Below, piece by piece: positions 47,407 through 57,502 of a stretch of DNA of 64,000 bases (position 1 is its first letter; each line of letters begins with the position of its first letter). Made by a program: the position numbers and the translations under genes. Source of the DNA: Marinilabilia rubra (lineage in GTDB: Bacteria; Bacteroidota; Bacteroidia; Bacteroidales; Marinilabiliaceae); NCBI RefSeq assembly GCF_003121985.1, contig NZ_QEWP01000004.1, forward strand, positions 1 to 64,000. Reading direction: 5' to 3'. The notes beneath the pieces are model-generated. The model was given only the letters and a program-made list of their open reading frames with translations. It was not told the DNA's origin and made no database searches.

Positions 47407-48871
47407 CGTTGTGCTGGGGTTGATTTTCCTGAAGTTTGCCAGTGACAAATTTGAAGAGCGAAGAAAAGAACTCATCAGCGAAGGCAAAGAAAAATACATA
47501 GAGATGAAGGAGTTCTACAACATGAAGAATGTGTTTTTTCTTCCGGAAGAGTCTCGTTGGTCGTTCATCATTAAAAATGCCAAACAGACCGATATTGCAC
47601 TGAAAATTGATACCGCCTTAAATAATGTCGAAAAGAATAATCCGGCGCTGAAAGGTGCTTTACCGGATAATTACTTCTCGCGCCTGGGGCTTGACTCAAG
47701 CAAATTATCTGCTCTGCTTGATACTATAAATCAAATAGACACTCTCCGGGACAAACAAACCGATATTGTAGGACGGGTTTATGAGTATTTCCTTTCAAAA
47801 TTTGCCCTGGCAGAAGGAAAAGGGAAGGGTGAATTTTATACGCCAAAAAGTATTGTAAACCTCATTGCCGAAATGATTGAGCCCTACAAAGGAATCATCT
47901 ATGACCCTGCTTGTGGTTCGGGAGGTATGTTTGTACAGTCGGTTAAATTTATCGAGAACCACCACGGGAGCAAAAAAGAAGTTTCCATATACGGACAAGA
48001 ATATACGGCCACCACTTTCAAACTGGCCAAAATGAACCTGGCTATCCGGGGAATATCTGCCAATTTTGGTGGGAAACCGGCCGATACATTTCACAACGAT
48101 CAACATTCCGATCTGAAAGCCGATTACATCATGGCCAATCCTCCTTTTAACCAAAAGGACTGGCGGGCTGCCAATGAACTTATTAATGATCCCCGTTGGC
48201 ATGGATATGAAGTACCTCCCAAAAGCAATGCAAACTATGCCTGGATACTCAATATGGTCTCCAAACTGTCGGAACATGGTGTGGCCGGTTTTGTATTGGC
48301 CAACGGTGCATTGAGCGGGGGCGGTGATGAATACAAAATAAGACGTAAGCTTGTTGAGAATAATTTGGTGGAAGCAATTCTGATATTACCGCAAAATATG
48401 TTTTATACCACCAATATCAGTGTTACCGTCTGGATTCTCAACAAATACAAGAAAAAGCAAACCAAAGAGGTGGGAGAAGAAACTCGTCAGTTACGTGACC
48501 GTGATCGCGAAGTGTTGTTCATGGATTTACGCCAAATGGGAGAACCGTTTGAAAAGAAATTTACGCAGTTCAATACAGACCATATTGCTCAAATCACCGG
48601 AACCTATCATGCCTGGCAACAGGAAAACAGTGATTACGAGAATATCCCTGAATATTGCTATTCTGCTACGTTCGATGAAATTGCCAAAAAAGATTTTTCG
48701 CTTGTTCCCAGTAAGTATATTGAATTTGTGAACCGTGACGAGAACATTGACTTTGACGATAAAATGAAGGCCTTACAAACGGATTTTGCTGAATTATTGA
48801 AAGCAGAAGAAAAATCGAAAAAGGATTTGTTGAACGTATTTAAGGAGCTAGGGTATGCAATCGAATTATAA
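47303..48871 (+). CDS. hsdM: type I restriction-modification methyltransferase subunit HsdM
   Basis: 522 aa N6-adenine methylase. HsdM N-terminal helical domain (about 10-140) precedes the SAM-binding motif GRVYEYFLSKFA...GEFYTPKSIV...YDPACGSGGMFV and the catalytic ADYIMANPPFNQKDW (NPPF about 284). It pairs with HsdS to methylate a bipartite site. It overlaps hsdS by 17 bp. GC content is visibly higher than in the flanking mcrBC and trlF genes. Confidence 0.95.
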   Translation: MAKKNNNKKEKSIEESLWDSANKLRGSVESSEYKHVVLGLIFLKFASDKFEERRKELISEGKEKYIEMKEFYNMKNVFFLPEESRWSFIIKNAKQTDIALKIDTALNNVEKNNPALKGALPDNYFSRLGLDSSKLSALLDTINQIDTLRDKQTDIVGRVYEYFLSKFALAEGKGKGEFYTPKSIVNLIAEMIEPYKGIIYDPACGSGGMFVQSVKFIENHHGSKKEVSIYGQEYTATTFKLAKMNLAIRGISANFGGKPADTFHNDQHSDLKADYIMANPPFNQKDWRAANELINDPRWHGYEVPPKSNANYAWILNMVSKLSEHGVAGFVLANGALSGGGDEYKIRRKLVENNLVEAILILPQNMFYTTNISVTVWILNKYKKKQTKEVGEETRQLRDRDREVLFMDLRQMGEPFEKKFTQFNTDHIAQITGTYHAWQQENSDYENIPEYCYSATFDEIAKKDFSLVPSKYIEFVNRDENIDFDDKMKALQTDFAELLKAEEKSKKDLLNVFKELGYAIEL

Positions 48872-50093
48872 GCCGATAGGAGATTACATACAACTTGTTG
48901 ATGAGCGAAACAAAGACCTGAAAATTGATTTGCTTTTAGGCCTCACCATCAACAAGCTTTTTATTCCGTCCGTGGCCAATATAGTAGGAGCTAATATGCG
49001 GAATTATAAAATCATTCGCAAAAACCAGTTTGCATGCAGCATTATGCAGGTACGTCGGGATGGAAAAATGCCTGTTGCTTTGCTGCAAGAATTTGATGAA
49101 GCAATTATCTCACAGGCATATCCTGTTTTCGAGGTTAAAGATGAAAATATATTATTACCAGAGTATTTGATGATGTGGTTTTCCCGCCCTGAATTTGATC
49201 GGGAAGCTTGTTTTTATGCTGTTGGTGGAGTACGGGGGAGTTTGGAGTGGGAAGATTTTTGTAATATGAAACTACCTATTCCATCAATAGAAACCCAACG
49301 AGCTATTGTAGCCGAATACAACGCTGTTAAAAACCGGATTGCTCTGAATAACCAACTCATCCAAAAACTTGAAGAAACCGCACAGGCTATCTATAAGCAG
49401 TGGTTTGTGGATTTTGAATTTCCGGATGAAAACGGGAATCCCTATAAGAGTTCTGGTGGGAAGATGGTGTTTAATGAGGAGCTGGAGAAGGAGATTCCGG
49501 AGGGGTGGGAAGTGAGCAAGCTTAATGATATTTGTGAAATTAAAGGTGGTAAAAGACTTCCAAAAGGCGGTTCATTGAATGAAAATAAAGATGGGAATCC
49601 CTATATTAAAGTTGCTGATATGGTGAATGATAAGCACCTGATTTTAAAAGAAACCTTTGAATATGTAGATTATAGAACTCAAGAGAATATTAAAAAATAT
49701 ATCGTTTCCGAAAATGATTTAATCATATCTATCGTTGGAACAATTGGGTTAGTTAAAATAATTGACCGAACACTTCATAAAGCTAATTTAACAGAGAATT
49801 GTGTGAAGCTGACCAATTACAATCAAACTTATAGTGATGTTTTATATCATTCCTTGGTTTCAGATGAAGGTCAAAGACTTATTAAATCTCTGACAGTGGG
49901 GGGAGTTCAGGGAAAGCTTCCGATCTATAATATTCAGTTAATTCCCATTCTTCTACATGATCAAACGGTATCTTTATTTAATGATAAAATCCAAAAAATT
50001 AATTCAAATTTGTTGAATTTTCAAAAACAAACCAATTCACTTTTTAGATTGGAAGTTTTATTGCTCTCTAAATTAACAAGTTTAAAAAACTAA
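48855..50093 (+). CDS. hsdS: type I restriction specificity subunit HsdS
   Basis: 412 aa with two target-recognition domains and two conserved helices. TRD1 (about 1-145) ends in LPIPSIETQRAIVAEYNAVKNRIALNNQLIQKLEETAQAIYKQWFVDFEFP. TRD2 starts GWEVSKLNDICEIKGGKRLPKGG (about 217) and ends with a matching helix (HDQTVSLFNDKIQKINSN). It sets the DNA site of both HsdM and HsdR. Base composition drops sharply within the gene (about 49,520), where TRD2 begins, and stays AT-rich through trlF, suggesting that TRD2 and the downstream insert came together. Confidence 0.93.
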   Translation: MQSNYKPIGDYIQLVDERNKDLKIDLLLGLTINKLFIPSVANIVGANMRNYKIIRKNQFACSIMQVRRDGKMPVALLQEFDEAIISQAYPVFEVKDENILLPEYLMMWFSRPEFDREACFYAVGGVRGSLEWEDFCNMKLPIPSIETQRAIVAEYNAVKNRIALNNQLIQKLEETAQAIYKQWFVDFEFPDENGNPYKSSGGKMVFNEELEKEIPEGWEVSKLNDICEIKGGKRLPKGGSLNENKDGNPYIKVADMVNDKHLILKETFEYVDYRTQENIKKYIVSENDLIISIVGTIGLVKIIDRTLHKANLTENCVKLTNYNQTYSDVLYHSLVSDEGQRLIKSLTVGGVQGKLPIYNIQLIPILLHDQTVSLFNDKIQKINSNLLNFQKQTNSLFRLEVLLLSKLTSLKN

Positions 50094-50097
50094 CCCA

Positions 50098-52506
50098 ATG
50101 ATAAACAAACCTTATTCCGATTGGCATAAAATTGATTTACACATTCATACAGATAAAAGCAAAGAAACCAAATCTGGTGATTACTCAGGTTTGTTCTCTG
50201 TAGATGTCTTGTATTCCAAATTAATTGATAATAAGGTTGATGTATTTTCCTTGACCGACCACAATATAATCAATGTTGAGGCATATGAAGAATATTATTC
50301 CAAATATAATTCCGAAACAGATCCTTTATTGCTTGTTGGTGTTGAATTGGATATAGAAAAGTTAAGAGAGACTGGAGAAACAACAAATTATCATTCACTC
50401 TTAATTTTTAAATATTCAGATGTTGAAGGTGTAAGGAAAATAAATAAAGCCCTTGAAGAAAAATATGCCGGGAAAGGATTATGTGCTCTTGAAAGAAAAC
50501 TTACTTTTGATGAAATATCTGATATTTTTTTTGGTGAAGATTTCTTTTTTATTCCACATGCAGGAAACACACAGAGTATTGTTGCCGCTCATGGAAGAAA
50601 TGAAATAGAAGATGCTCAAAAAATGGTGATACTAATGCAAAGTGCATTAGAAAAAGTATCAAAGGAAGAAACGCGACAAATATATTCAGCAGGATTTGAT
50701 AGAAAGAAGCCCACACAGCACAGGGCAAAAAAAGATATTGCCTATATTAATTTCTCCGATAATCATAATATCAATAATTATCCATGTAAAAACAAGGGTA
50801 ATTCTGGAAATCATGATTTCTACTATGTTAAAGGGAGTAAAAATTATGAAACTCTAAGGCTTGCTTTTATTGACCCGGAGTCCAGAATAATGTCAAGCCA
50901 ACAGCATGAATCGATACGTTTAAATGGCTCAAGAATAGAAAGATTCAGGATAGATAATTGTGAATTGATTGACGAAGTTGAAATTGAATTTAGTCCGTCA
51001 CTTAATGTAATTATCGGTGGTCGTTCAAGCGGTAAGAGCTTATTATTATGGCTTCTGTGTAAGAGCATAGATTCTCTTGAGGTTGATGCCGCTTATGATT
51101 TGCCTCATTATAGGACAATAATCAAAACTATAAACGACGGAGGGTTTAAAGATATTACTTCAATTAACAAGGAAGATATAATTAGGATCAGTCAAGGTGA
51201 AATAGTTAGATATTTTGAAAGAAAAGTACTTAAAGAATTAGCTTTCAAAGTGGGCAAAAAGGAAGAATATCAATCTGTTCTTGATGAATTTAAGCACCAT
51301 AATAATAGATTGAACGAAATACAGAATAACCTCGTAGCTGCTTATAGTAATGCTTATGACGAAACATTAAACAAAACACATGTTTTACATGCAAAAACCA
51401 TCGAAAGCATACTTGGTCGTCAAGTTACATTTAATCTTAATTATCAGGAATTAATATCAGCTATTGACGTTTCAGAAAAGATTAATCAGATACAAGGTAT
51501 TATAGAAACACTTAAAACAAATATTTCACAATTTGAAAACCATACATTAATAACCCTTAATGATGAGCAAAATAAAATAAAAGATGATTTTAAAGAATTA
51601 TTGGAATGGAAAAATTCAGAGATAACTGAATTGAAAAAAATAACGAACAGTAAGATTAAATTCATTGAATCAGTAAACCTATTAATTGATAAAGCCAATG
51701 AAAAATTAAATATAAAATCCATTGCTAAGCATATAGGGAAACAAGAATTGAATAAATTGAAAGAAACTGTCAAATCGAAGTTTGAAAGATATGCTCAATT
51801 AAAATCTTTATCGGATGAAATTGAAAACTTCGATTATGCTCTTTGCAAAGAATTAGAACTATATGAGGATATAAAATTGGTTCTAGAAGTAAGTGAAGAT
51901 GCAGCTCTAAAGGAAGAATTGATTGATTCAATTCTTAATTCCTACAGTGAAATAAGTATCTATCAGAATATATTACGGCTTTTAAATAGAGAAACAACAG
52001 TTAAAAGCTATCAGAATATAAAACCAGATTCTTTTGGGAAGAAGGTTGAATCCCAATTAAATAGAATTAAAAAGTTAATGCTTTCTCCTAATGATTTTTT
52101 GAAGTATCCAGATAACGAAACTTCTAAGGAAAAAAGCCCCGGTTTTAATTCGGAAAAATACTTGGAAATTATTTTAAAACAAGCCAGCACCAAAATTATC
52201 ATAATTGACCAACCAGAAGATAATCTAGGAAACAGGTTTATTTCAAATGATTTGGTTAATCTTTTGAGGCAAATTAAGCATGAGAAGCAAATATTTTTAG
52301 TAACACATAATCCATCAATAGTTGTTTATGGAGACGCAGAAACTATTATCCTGGCTCAGAACTCCAATAATAAGATTTGTTATAAGCAATTTAAATTAGA
52401 AGATAAAACAGCCCAGAAAGAGATTTGTGACACTCTAGATGGGGGTGAATATATTTTCAAGAAACGTTCTGATAAATATGGTATTAAAAGCATTTTAACT
52501 CAATAG
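50098..52506 (+). CDS. TrlF-family PHP-plus-ATPase protein
   Basis: 802 aa. The N-terminal PHP hydrolase domain (about 8-290) shows metal-binding motifs DLHIHTDKS, SLTDHNIINVEAY, FFFIPHAGNTQ and FSDNHNINN. An SMC/RecF-like ATPase follows: Walker A IGGRSSGKSLLL (about 308), a long coiled-coil insert (about 400-650) and Walker B KIIIIDQPEDNLGNRF plus the H-loop FLVTHNPS. TrlF-type proteins occur inside type I restriction operons. The PHP domain could cleave nucleotides or nucleic acid in an ATP-gated way (inference). It starts 4 bp after hsdS and ends 2 bp before the acidic small gene. Confidence 0.87.
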   Translation: MINKPYSDWHKIDLHIHTDKSKETKSGDYSGLFSVDVLYSKLIDNKVDVFSLTDHNIINVEAYEEYYSKYNSETDPLLLVGVELDIEKLRETGETTNYHSLLIFKYSDVEGVRKINKALEEKYAGKGLCALERKLTFDEISDIFFGEDFFFIPHAGNTQSIVAAHGRNEIEDAQKMVILMQSALEKVSKEETRQIYSAGFDRKKPTQHRAKKDIAYINFSDNHNINNYPCKNKGNSGNHDFYYVKGSKNYETLRLAFIDPESRIMSSQQHESIRLNGSRIERFRIDNCELIDEVEIEFSPSLNVIIGGRSSGKSLLLWLLCKSIDSLEVDAAYDLPHYRTIIKTINDGGFKDITSINKEDIIRISQGEIVRYFERKVLKELAFKVGKKEEYQSVLDEFKHHNNRLNEIQNNLVAAYSNAYDETLNKTHVLHAKTIESILGRQVTFNLNYQELISAIDVSEKINQIQGIIETLKTNISQFENHTLITLNDEQNKIKDDFKELLEWKNSEITELKKITNSKIKFIESVNLLIDKANEKLNIKSIAKHIGKQELNKLKETVKSKFERYAQLKSLSDEIENFDYALCKELELYEDIKLVLEVSEDAALKEELIDSILNSYSEISIYQNILRLLNRETTVKSYQNIKPDSFGKKVESQLNRIKKLMLSPNDFLKYPDNETSKEKSPGFNSEKYLEIILKQASTKIIIIDQPEDNLGNRFISNDLVNLLRQIKHEKQIFLVTHNPSIVVYGDAETIILAQNSNNKICYKQFKLEDKTAQKEICDTLDGGEYIFKKRSDKYGIKSILTQ

Positions 52507-52508
52507 GT

Positions 52509-52859
52509 ATGAATACAATCGAGTATAGTCTAAAAATTGACAGTGAAAGTAAATTAATTAATATTACCGGAATAACCTCCAGTCCCGTTACTATTGATTT
52601 CTCAGGAGATGTTGATTTTACAAGACTTGTTACAGCATTGACGAAATTAATGGACAGTAGATCTTTGTTAAGTCCTAAAGAGGATAATGATAAAGGTGAA
52701 GACAATACCACCCAGCTAATATTGGCAACAATTGATTCCATTGTCGAAGAATACAACAATACAGTTAAATCCATGGAGGAACCTGATGAAGAAGAACAAA
52801 TTGACATTGAATTTGAGAATGAGGAAGATTTATCTGATAATGACGATTTGCCGTTTTAA
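52509..52859 (+). CDS. small acidic TrlF-partner protein with SSB-like C-terminal tip
   Basis: 116 aa. A small beta-rich N-terminal half (MNTIEYSLKIDSESKLINITG...TIDFSGDVDFTRLVTALTKLM) is followed by an acidic low-complexity tail (EEPDEEEQIDIEFENEEDLSDNDDLPF). The last five residues, DDLPF, match the conserved tip of bacterial single-stranded-DNA-binding proteins, which recruits RecQ, RecO, exonuclease I and others. The N-terminal half is not an obvious OB fold. It sits 2 bp after trlF and 16 bp before hsdR. It may bind SSB partners or mimic the SSB tail; function unknown. Confidence 0.78.
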   Translation: MNTIEYSLKIDSESKLINITGITSSPVTIDFSGDVDFTRLVTALTKLMDSRSLLSPKEDNDKGEDNTTQLILATIDSIVEEYNNTVKSMEEPDEEEQIDIEFENEEDLSDNDDLPF

Positions 52860-52875
52860 GTAACCCAATTTAGAT

Positions 52876-55800
52876 ATGAAATTCACCGAAGAAAAATTAG
52901 AACAAGCCTTTATAGAACTCATCTATAAACAGGGTTTTGAATATGTACCTGGTGGCGATATTCAACGATCTCCGGATGAAGTAATCATAGAGACTGACTT
53001 ACGAAATTTTCTTCTTTCTAAATACGAAAACGAAAAGCTGACTGGCCAGGAAGTAACCCGCATCATTCAGCAACTCAAAAGCTATGCTGCTTCCGACCTT
53101 TACGAGAGCAACAAGGCCATCATGAAGTTGGTTTCGGAAGGTTTTATCCTCAAGCGTGAAGACCGCTCACAAAAAGATCTGTATATCCAGTTGATTGATT
53201 TCAATGGACTTGCCGCTTTACGTGAACCGAAGCCTGAGAGTCTTCCCCAAATTTCCGAGACCACACCTGACCCTTATAGTGATCAAAACATTTATAAATT
53301 TGCAAATCAGTTTGAGATTGTTGGTTTTGAAAAACGCATCCCTGACGGAATCATTTACATAAATGGTTTGCCGCTGGTGGTTTTTGAATTTAAAACTGCT
53401 ATTCGCGAAGAATGCACCATTCATGATGCCTATGTTCAACTGACGACACGTTACAAAAGAGACATCCCGGAGCTATTTAAATACAATGCTTTTTGTGTTA
53501 TATCGGATGGTGTAAACAACAAAGCCGGTTCGTTCTTTGCCCCTTATGAGTTTTTCTATGCCTGGCGGTCGGAGCCTGACCGACAAAAGATGGAGCAGGA
53601 TGGAATCAGTTCGCTTTATACGCTTATAGGTGGTATGCTTAACACAACCACTTTACGAGACATTATCCGGAATTTTATTTTTCTGCCGGATTCCTCCAAG
53701 AAAGAAGACAAAATACTTTGTCGCTACCCACAATATTACGGTGCTAAAAAGTTGTTTCAGAATATCATCAGCCACCAAAAACCCGAAGGAGATGGGAAAG
53801 GAGGTACTTACTTTGGAGCTACCGGATGTGGCAAGAGTTACACCATGCTTTTTCTTACCCGCTTGTTGATGCGCAGCGAACTGCTGAGTAGTCCCACTAT
53901 TGTGCTGATTACCGACCGTACCGACCTGGATGATCAGCTGTCGGAACAATTTACCAATGCTAAAGAATACATTGGCGACAATAACGTAATTAGTGTGGAA
54001 AGCAGGGCTGAATTAAAGGAGCGGTTACAAAACATTCAGAGCGGGGGTGTTTTCCTGACGACCATCCATAAATTTACCGAGGATACCGACTTACTAAGTA
54101 ATCGCTGCAATGTAATCTGTATATCGGATGAAGCACACCGAAGCCAGACCAATCTTGATCAAAAAGTAAGAGTAACATCAAACGGAGTCACCAAAAGCTA
54201 TGGGTTTGCAAAATATCTTCACGATTCATTGCCCAATGCAACTTATGTAGGTTTCACAGGAACCCCAATTGATGCTACTCTGGATGTTTTTGGTGAGGTG
54301 GTGGATGCCTATACCATGACCGAATCGGTAAAAGATGAAATAACCGTCCGGATTGTTTATGAAGGCAGAGCTGCCAAGGTTCTGTTGAATAACAGTGAAC
54401 TCCAAAAGATAGAGGATTATTACAATAGATGTGCGGAGGAGGGAACCAATGAGTATCAGATAGAGGAAAGCAAGAAGGCAGTCACCAATATGAATGTGAT
54501 ATTGGGAGATCCCGACCGGCTGAAAGCATTGGCAGAAGATTTCGTTACGCACTATGAGACCAGAGTGGCCGAAGGAGCAACCATTAAGGGTAAAGCCATA
54601 TTTGTCTGCAGCAGCCGTCCGATTGCTTATGAATTCTATAAAAACATCATTAAACTGCGTCCCGAATGGGCTGAAGTGATGGTTGCTGAACCCGGAGTTG
54701 AACTTTCGGAAAAGGAGCAAAGAGAGATTAAACCCATGGAGCGCATCAAAATGGTGATGACTCGTGGTAAAGACGACCCGGAAGAATTGTACAATATACT
54801 TGGCACTAAAGAATATCGCAAAGAACTGGACAGGCAGTTTAAGAATGAAAAGTCAAATTTTAAAATTGCCATCGTTGTGGATATGTGGCTGACCGGTTTT
54901 GATGTGCCATTCCTGGATACCATTTATATTGACAAGCCAATTCAACGCCATAACCTGATTCAAACCATATCGAGAGTAAACCGAAAGGTTGAAGGCAAGG
55001 AAAAAGGTCTGGTGGTAGATTACATCGGCATTAAAAAACAGATGAATCTGGCCCTGGCACATTACAACAAGGCCGATACCCATAACTTTGAGGATATAGA
55101 GCAATCTGTCGTAGTGGTCAAAGACCATCTGGATTTGCTGGGAAGAATTTTCCATAAATTTGACAGCACGAAATACTTTTCCGGCAGTCCGGTTGAACAA
55201 CTCAATACGCTGAATATGGCAGCCGAATTTGTCCAGATGACCAATGAGCTGGAAAAGCGGTTTATGTTCCTGGTGAAGCGCTTAAAAGCAGCTTATGACA
55301 TTTGTTCAGCCAGCGAAAAACTGAGCCAAGAAGAGAAAGACTACGTCCATTTTTATCTGGCCGTTCGCTCCATAGTTTTCAAACTTACCAAAGGAACGGC
55401 TCCTGATACCGCACAGATGAATACCAAAGTGCGTGAAATGATAAAAGATGCGCTTGCCAGTGACGGGGTGGAGGAGATATTCAAGTTGAATGAAGACAAA
55501 AATGCAGAAACGGACATCTTTGACGAGGACTATCTGGCAAAAATTGAGAAAATAAAGCTCCCAAATACCAAAATAAAATTACTACAGCAACTGTTGGCCA
55601 AGGCTATTGAGGAGTTTAAGAAGGTTAACCGGATTCAGGGAATTGATTTTTCCCAAAAGATGCAACGTCTCGTTGAAAAATACAACGAACGCAAAGAAAG
55701 TGACGTTTTGAGGAGTGAAGTTCTGGAAGACTTTACAGACGAAATAATCGACCTGTTCCATGCCCTTAAAAAGGAAAAGGAGTCATTTTATGAACTGGGA

Positions 55801-56088
55801 ATAGACTTCGAAGAAAAAGCCTTCTACGACATTCTAAAATCTCTGACCGTCAAGTACGATTTTACCTATCCCGAAGAAAAACTTATTCATTTAGCTGCGG
55901 AGGTAAAAAAAGTTGTTGACGACAAAGCCAAATACACCGATTGGAGCAAAAGAGATGACATAAAAGCCGAACTGAAAGTCGGTTTAATCATTCTCCTGGC
56001 CGAAAATGATTATCCACCGGTTGACCGGGACGAGGTTTATAAGGAGATTTTTGAACAGGCTGAGAATTTTAAGAAGTGGCAGAAGTGA
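52876..56088 (+). CDS. hsdR: type I restriction endonuclease subunit HsdR
   Basis: 1070 aa. The N-terminal nuclease core (about 90-190) has the metal-site segment PLVVFEFKTAIRE (E-x-K). A superfamily 2 helicase motor follows: Walker A FGATGCGKSYTM (about 315), DEAH box ISDEAHRSQ (about 418), GFTGTPID, and motif VI QTISRVNR. The C-terminal helical region binds the methylase core. It translocates DNA and cuts away from the site. Compositionally like hsdM and unlike its AT-rich neighbours. The SIR2 gene starts 12 bp downstream. Confidence 0.95.
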   Translation: MKFTEEKLEQAFIELIYKQGFEYVPGGDIQRSPDEVIIETDLRNFLLSKYENEKLTGQEVTRIIQQLKSYAASDLYESNKAIMKLVSEGFILKREDRSQKDLYIQLIDFNGLAALREPKPESLPQISETTPDPYSDQNIYKFANQFEIVGFEKRIPDGIIYINGLPLVVFEFKTAIREECTIHDAYVQLTTRYKRDIPELFKYNAFCVISDGVNNKAGSFFAPYEFFYAWRSEPDRQKMEQDGISSLYTLIGGMLNTTTLRDIIRNFIFLPDSSKKEDKILCRYPQYYGAKKLFQNIISHQKPEGDGKGGTYFGATGCGKSYTMLFLTRLLMRSELLSSPTIVLITDRTDLDDQLSEQFTNAKEYIGDNNVISVESRAELKERLQNIQSGGVFLTTIHKFTEDTDLLSNRCNVICISDEAHRSQTNLDQKVRVTSNGVTKSYGFAKYLHDSLPNATYVGFTGTPIDATLDVFGEVVDAYTMTESVKDEITVRIVYEGRAAKVLLNNSELQKIEDYYNRCAEEGTNEYQIEESKKAVTNMNVILGDPDRLKALAEDFVTHYETRVAEGATIKGKAIFVCSSRPIAYEFYKNIIKLRPEWAEVMVAEPGVELSEKEQREIKPMERIKMVMTRGKDDPEELYNILGTKEYRKELDRQFKNEKSNFKIAIVVDMWLTGFDVPFLDTIYIDKPIQRHNLIQTISRVNRKVEGKEKGLVVDYIGIKKQMNLALAHYNKADTHNFEDIEQSVVVVKDHLDLLGRIFHKFDSTKYFSGSPVEQLNTLNMAAEFVQMTNELEKRFMFLVKRLKAAYDICSASEKLSQEEKDYVHFYLAVRSIVFKLTKGTAPDTAQMNTKVREMIKDALASDGVEEIFKLNEDKNAETDIFDEDYLAKIEKIKLPNTKIKLLQQLLAKAIEEFKKVNRIQGIDFSQKMQRLVEKYNERKESDVLRSEVLEDFTDEIIDLFHALKKEKESFYELGIDFEEKAFYDILKSLTVKYDFTYPEEKLIHLAAEVKKVVDDKAKYTDWSKRDDIKAELKVGLIILLAENDYPPVDRDEVYKEIFEQAENFKKWQK

Positions 56089-56100
56089 AGATTAACCAAT

Positions 56101-57459
56101 ATGAAATTATCAAGAAATGGGAAGCTAGCAAAAAGGATAATCAAAAGAATCCATCGCGACCGCAAAAGGAAAACTATTGTAATATTGCTTGGTGCAGGAG
56201 GGGCTAAACCATGGGGTGGCCCATTGGCTAATGATTTAGAATCTGTAATAATAGAGAATAATAAGTATAAAACAACTACAGATCATATTCCAGTAGGCAG
56301 GTTTATTTTTGATAAGCTTCGAGAGTTTTATACTTCTAATGAGGAAGTTAATTTTGAAACGTTTCTCGGTTTTTTAGAAACATTAGTTGAATATGTTTTT
56401 TCTGAAACAAATGAAGGATATAGAAGTCCCAGCAATACTTCTTTCATGCCTTCTGGCTTTGAAGTAAAAGAATGGATATCAGAGATTATGGACTTCCAAG
56501 TTTCTCAGGAACTAGAAAATGGGCGCGTAATATTGCGTATTCCAGCAGAAGCTCCATTTGGAGATGTAGAAGAAAGAAGCAACATTCAAAGAATTTTCTT
56601 TTTTAAGTTATATAACCACTTCCTTAGTTTAATTGCTAGGAGAATAGAAGAATATTCCTATACTATTCATGAAAACTCAAATCTGAACAATTCACTAATA
56701 CAGTTTATTCGTTTTTTGAATAGCAAAAACACTAAAATAAGAATCTACACAACAAACTATGATCGATTATTACAAAAAACATTAGGAAACCAATGTAAAG
56801 TTTTTGACGGTTTTTCTGATAATTCAGGAGATGATTATTATGAATATTATTCTTATCAGCCGCAAAGAATTTATGAAGATTCGGATAATATTACCTATTA
56901 TAATCTTCATGGCTCATTATGTTGGGATAAAGATATGATTCTTCCGAATAGAGGAAATAATTTTTATTGCTATCCAAATCAAACTTTTCCTGGAATAAGT
57001 TGGCCTACGCTTGAACAAGTGAATCCTGGTCAGACACTTATTTCGTCTAATATAATAACTGGCTACAATAAAGTTCAAAGGGTTTCTCTAGAGCCTATTA
57101 ATTATTTTAATTATGCATTTATGAGGGATTGCCTGGACTCTGAATTACTAATTTCCATCGGCTATTCATTCAATGATATACATATAAATAGGGTACTTAA
57201 GACGATTTTGAATAAACCAAAATTCAGTTTTTATCATATTACAAAAAATGCAAACCCGGATGATTTCTTCAGCAGCCGAGAGTATTCTAATATAGACGAT
57301 TTAAAAGAAGTAACGGTGGCGGGCTTACCTGATTTTCAAAACAATGAAGACAATCCTTATTGGCATTTATCTAAAGGCGAGCAAATTATTCGAGGATTTT
57401 ATTTGGATGGCTTTGATGGCTTTTTGGAAAATGAAGAATGGTTAAAAATGGACTTATAA
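56101..57459 (+). CDS. SIR2-family NADase-like defence effector
   Basis: 452 aa. SIR2-like NAD-binding motifs are visible: IVILLGAGGAKPWGGPL (about 27), RIYTTNYDRLLQKTLG (about 217) and TYYNLHGSLCWD (about 263), with a later ISIGYSFNDIHINRVL. Such bacterial SIR2 domains in ThsA, DSR and pAgo systems deplete NAD+ during infection. No recognisable sensor domain is fused. Position 12 bp behind hsdR ties it to the restriction locus, perhaps as a back-up abortive-infection arm (inference). AT-rich. Confidence 0.82.
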   Translation: MKLSRNGKLAKRIIKRIHRDRKRKTIVILLGAGGAKPWGGPLANDLESVIIENNKYKTTTDHIPVGRFIFDKLREFYTSNEEVNFETFLGFLETLVEYVFSETNEGYRSPSNTSFMPSGFEVKEWISEIMDFQVSQELENGRVILRIPAEAPFGDVEERSNIQRIFFFKLYNHFLSLIARRIEEYSYTIHENSNLNNSLIQFIRFLNSKNTKIRIYTTNYDRLLQKTLGNQCKVFDGFSDNSGDDYYEYYSYQPQRIYEDSDNITYYNLHGSLCWDKDMILPNRGNNFYCYPNQTFPGISWPTLEQVNPGQTLISSNIITGYNKVQRVSLEPINYFNYAFMRDCLDSELLISIGYSFNDIHINRVLKTILNKPKFSFYHITKNANPDDFFSSREYSNIDDLKEVTVAGLPDFQNNEDNPYWHLSKGEQIIRGFYLDGFDGFLENEEWLKMDL

Positions 57460-57502
57460 TAAGAAATCCTTCGGTAATGGTTTAGAATCTAAATCTTTAT
57501 TT

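Noticed and set aside
48855-50093. phase-variable hsdS shuffling system
   Set aside because: Only one hsdS gene, no inverted TRD cassettes and no adjacent recombinase were found in the window.
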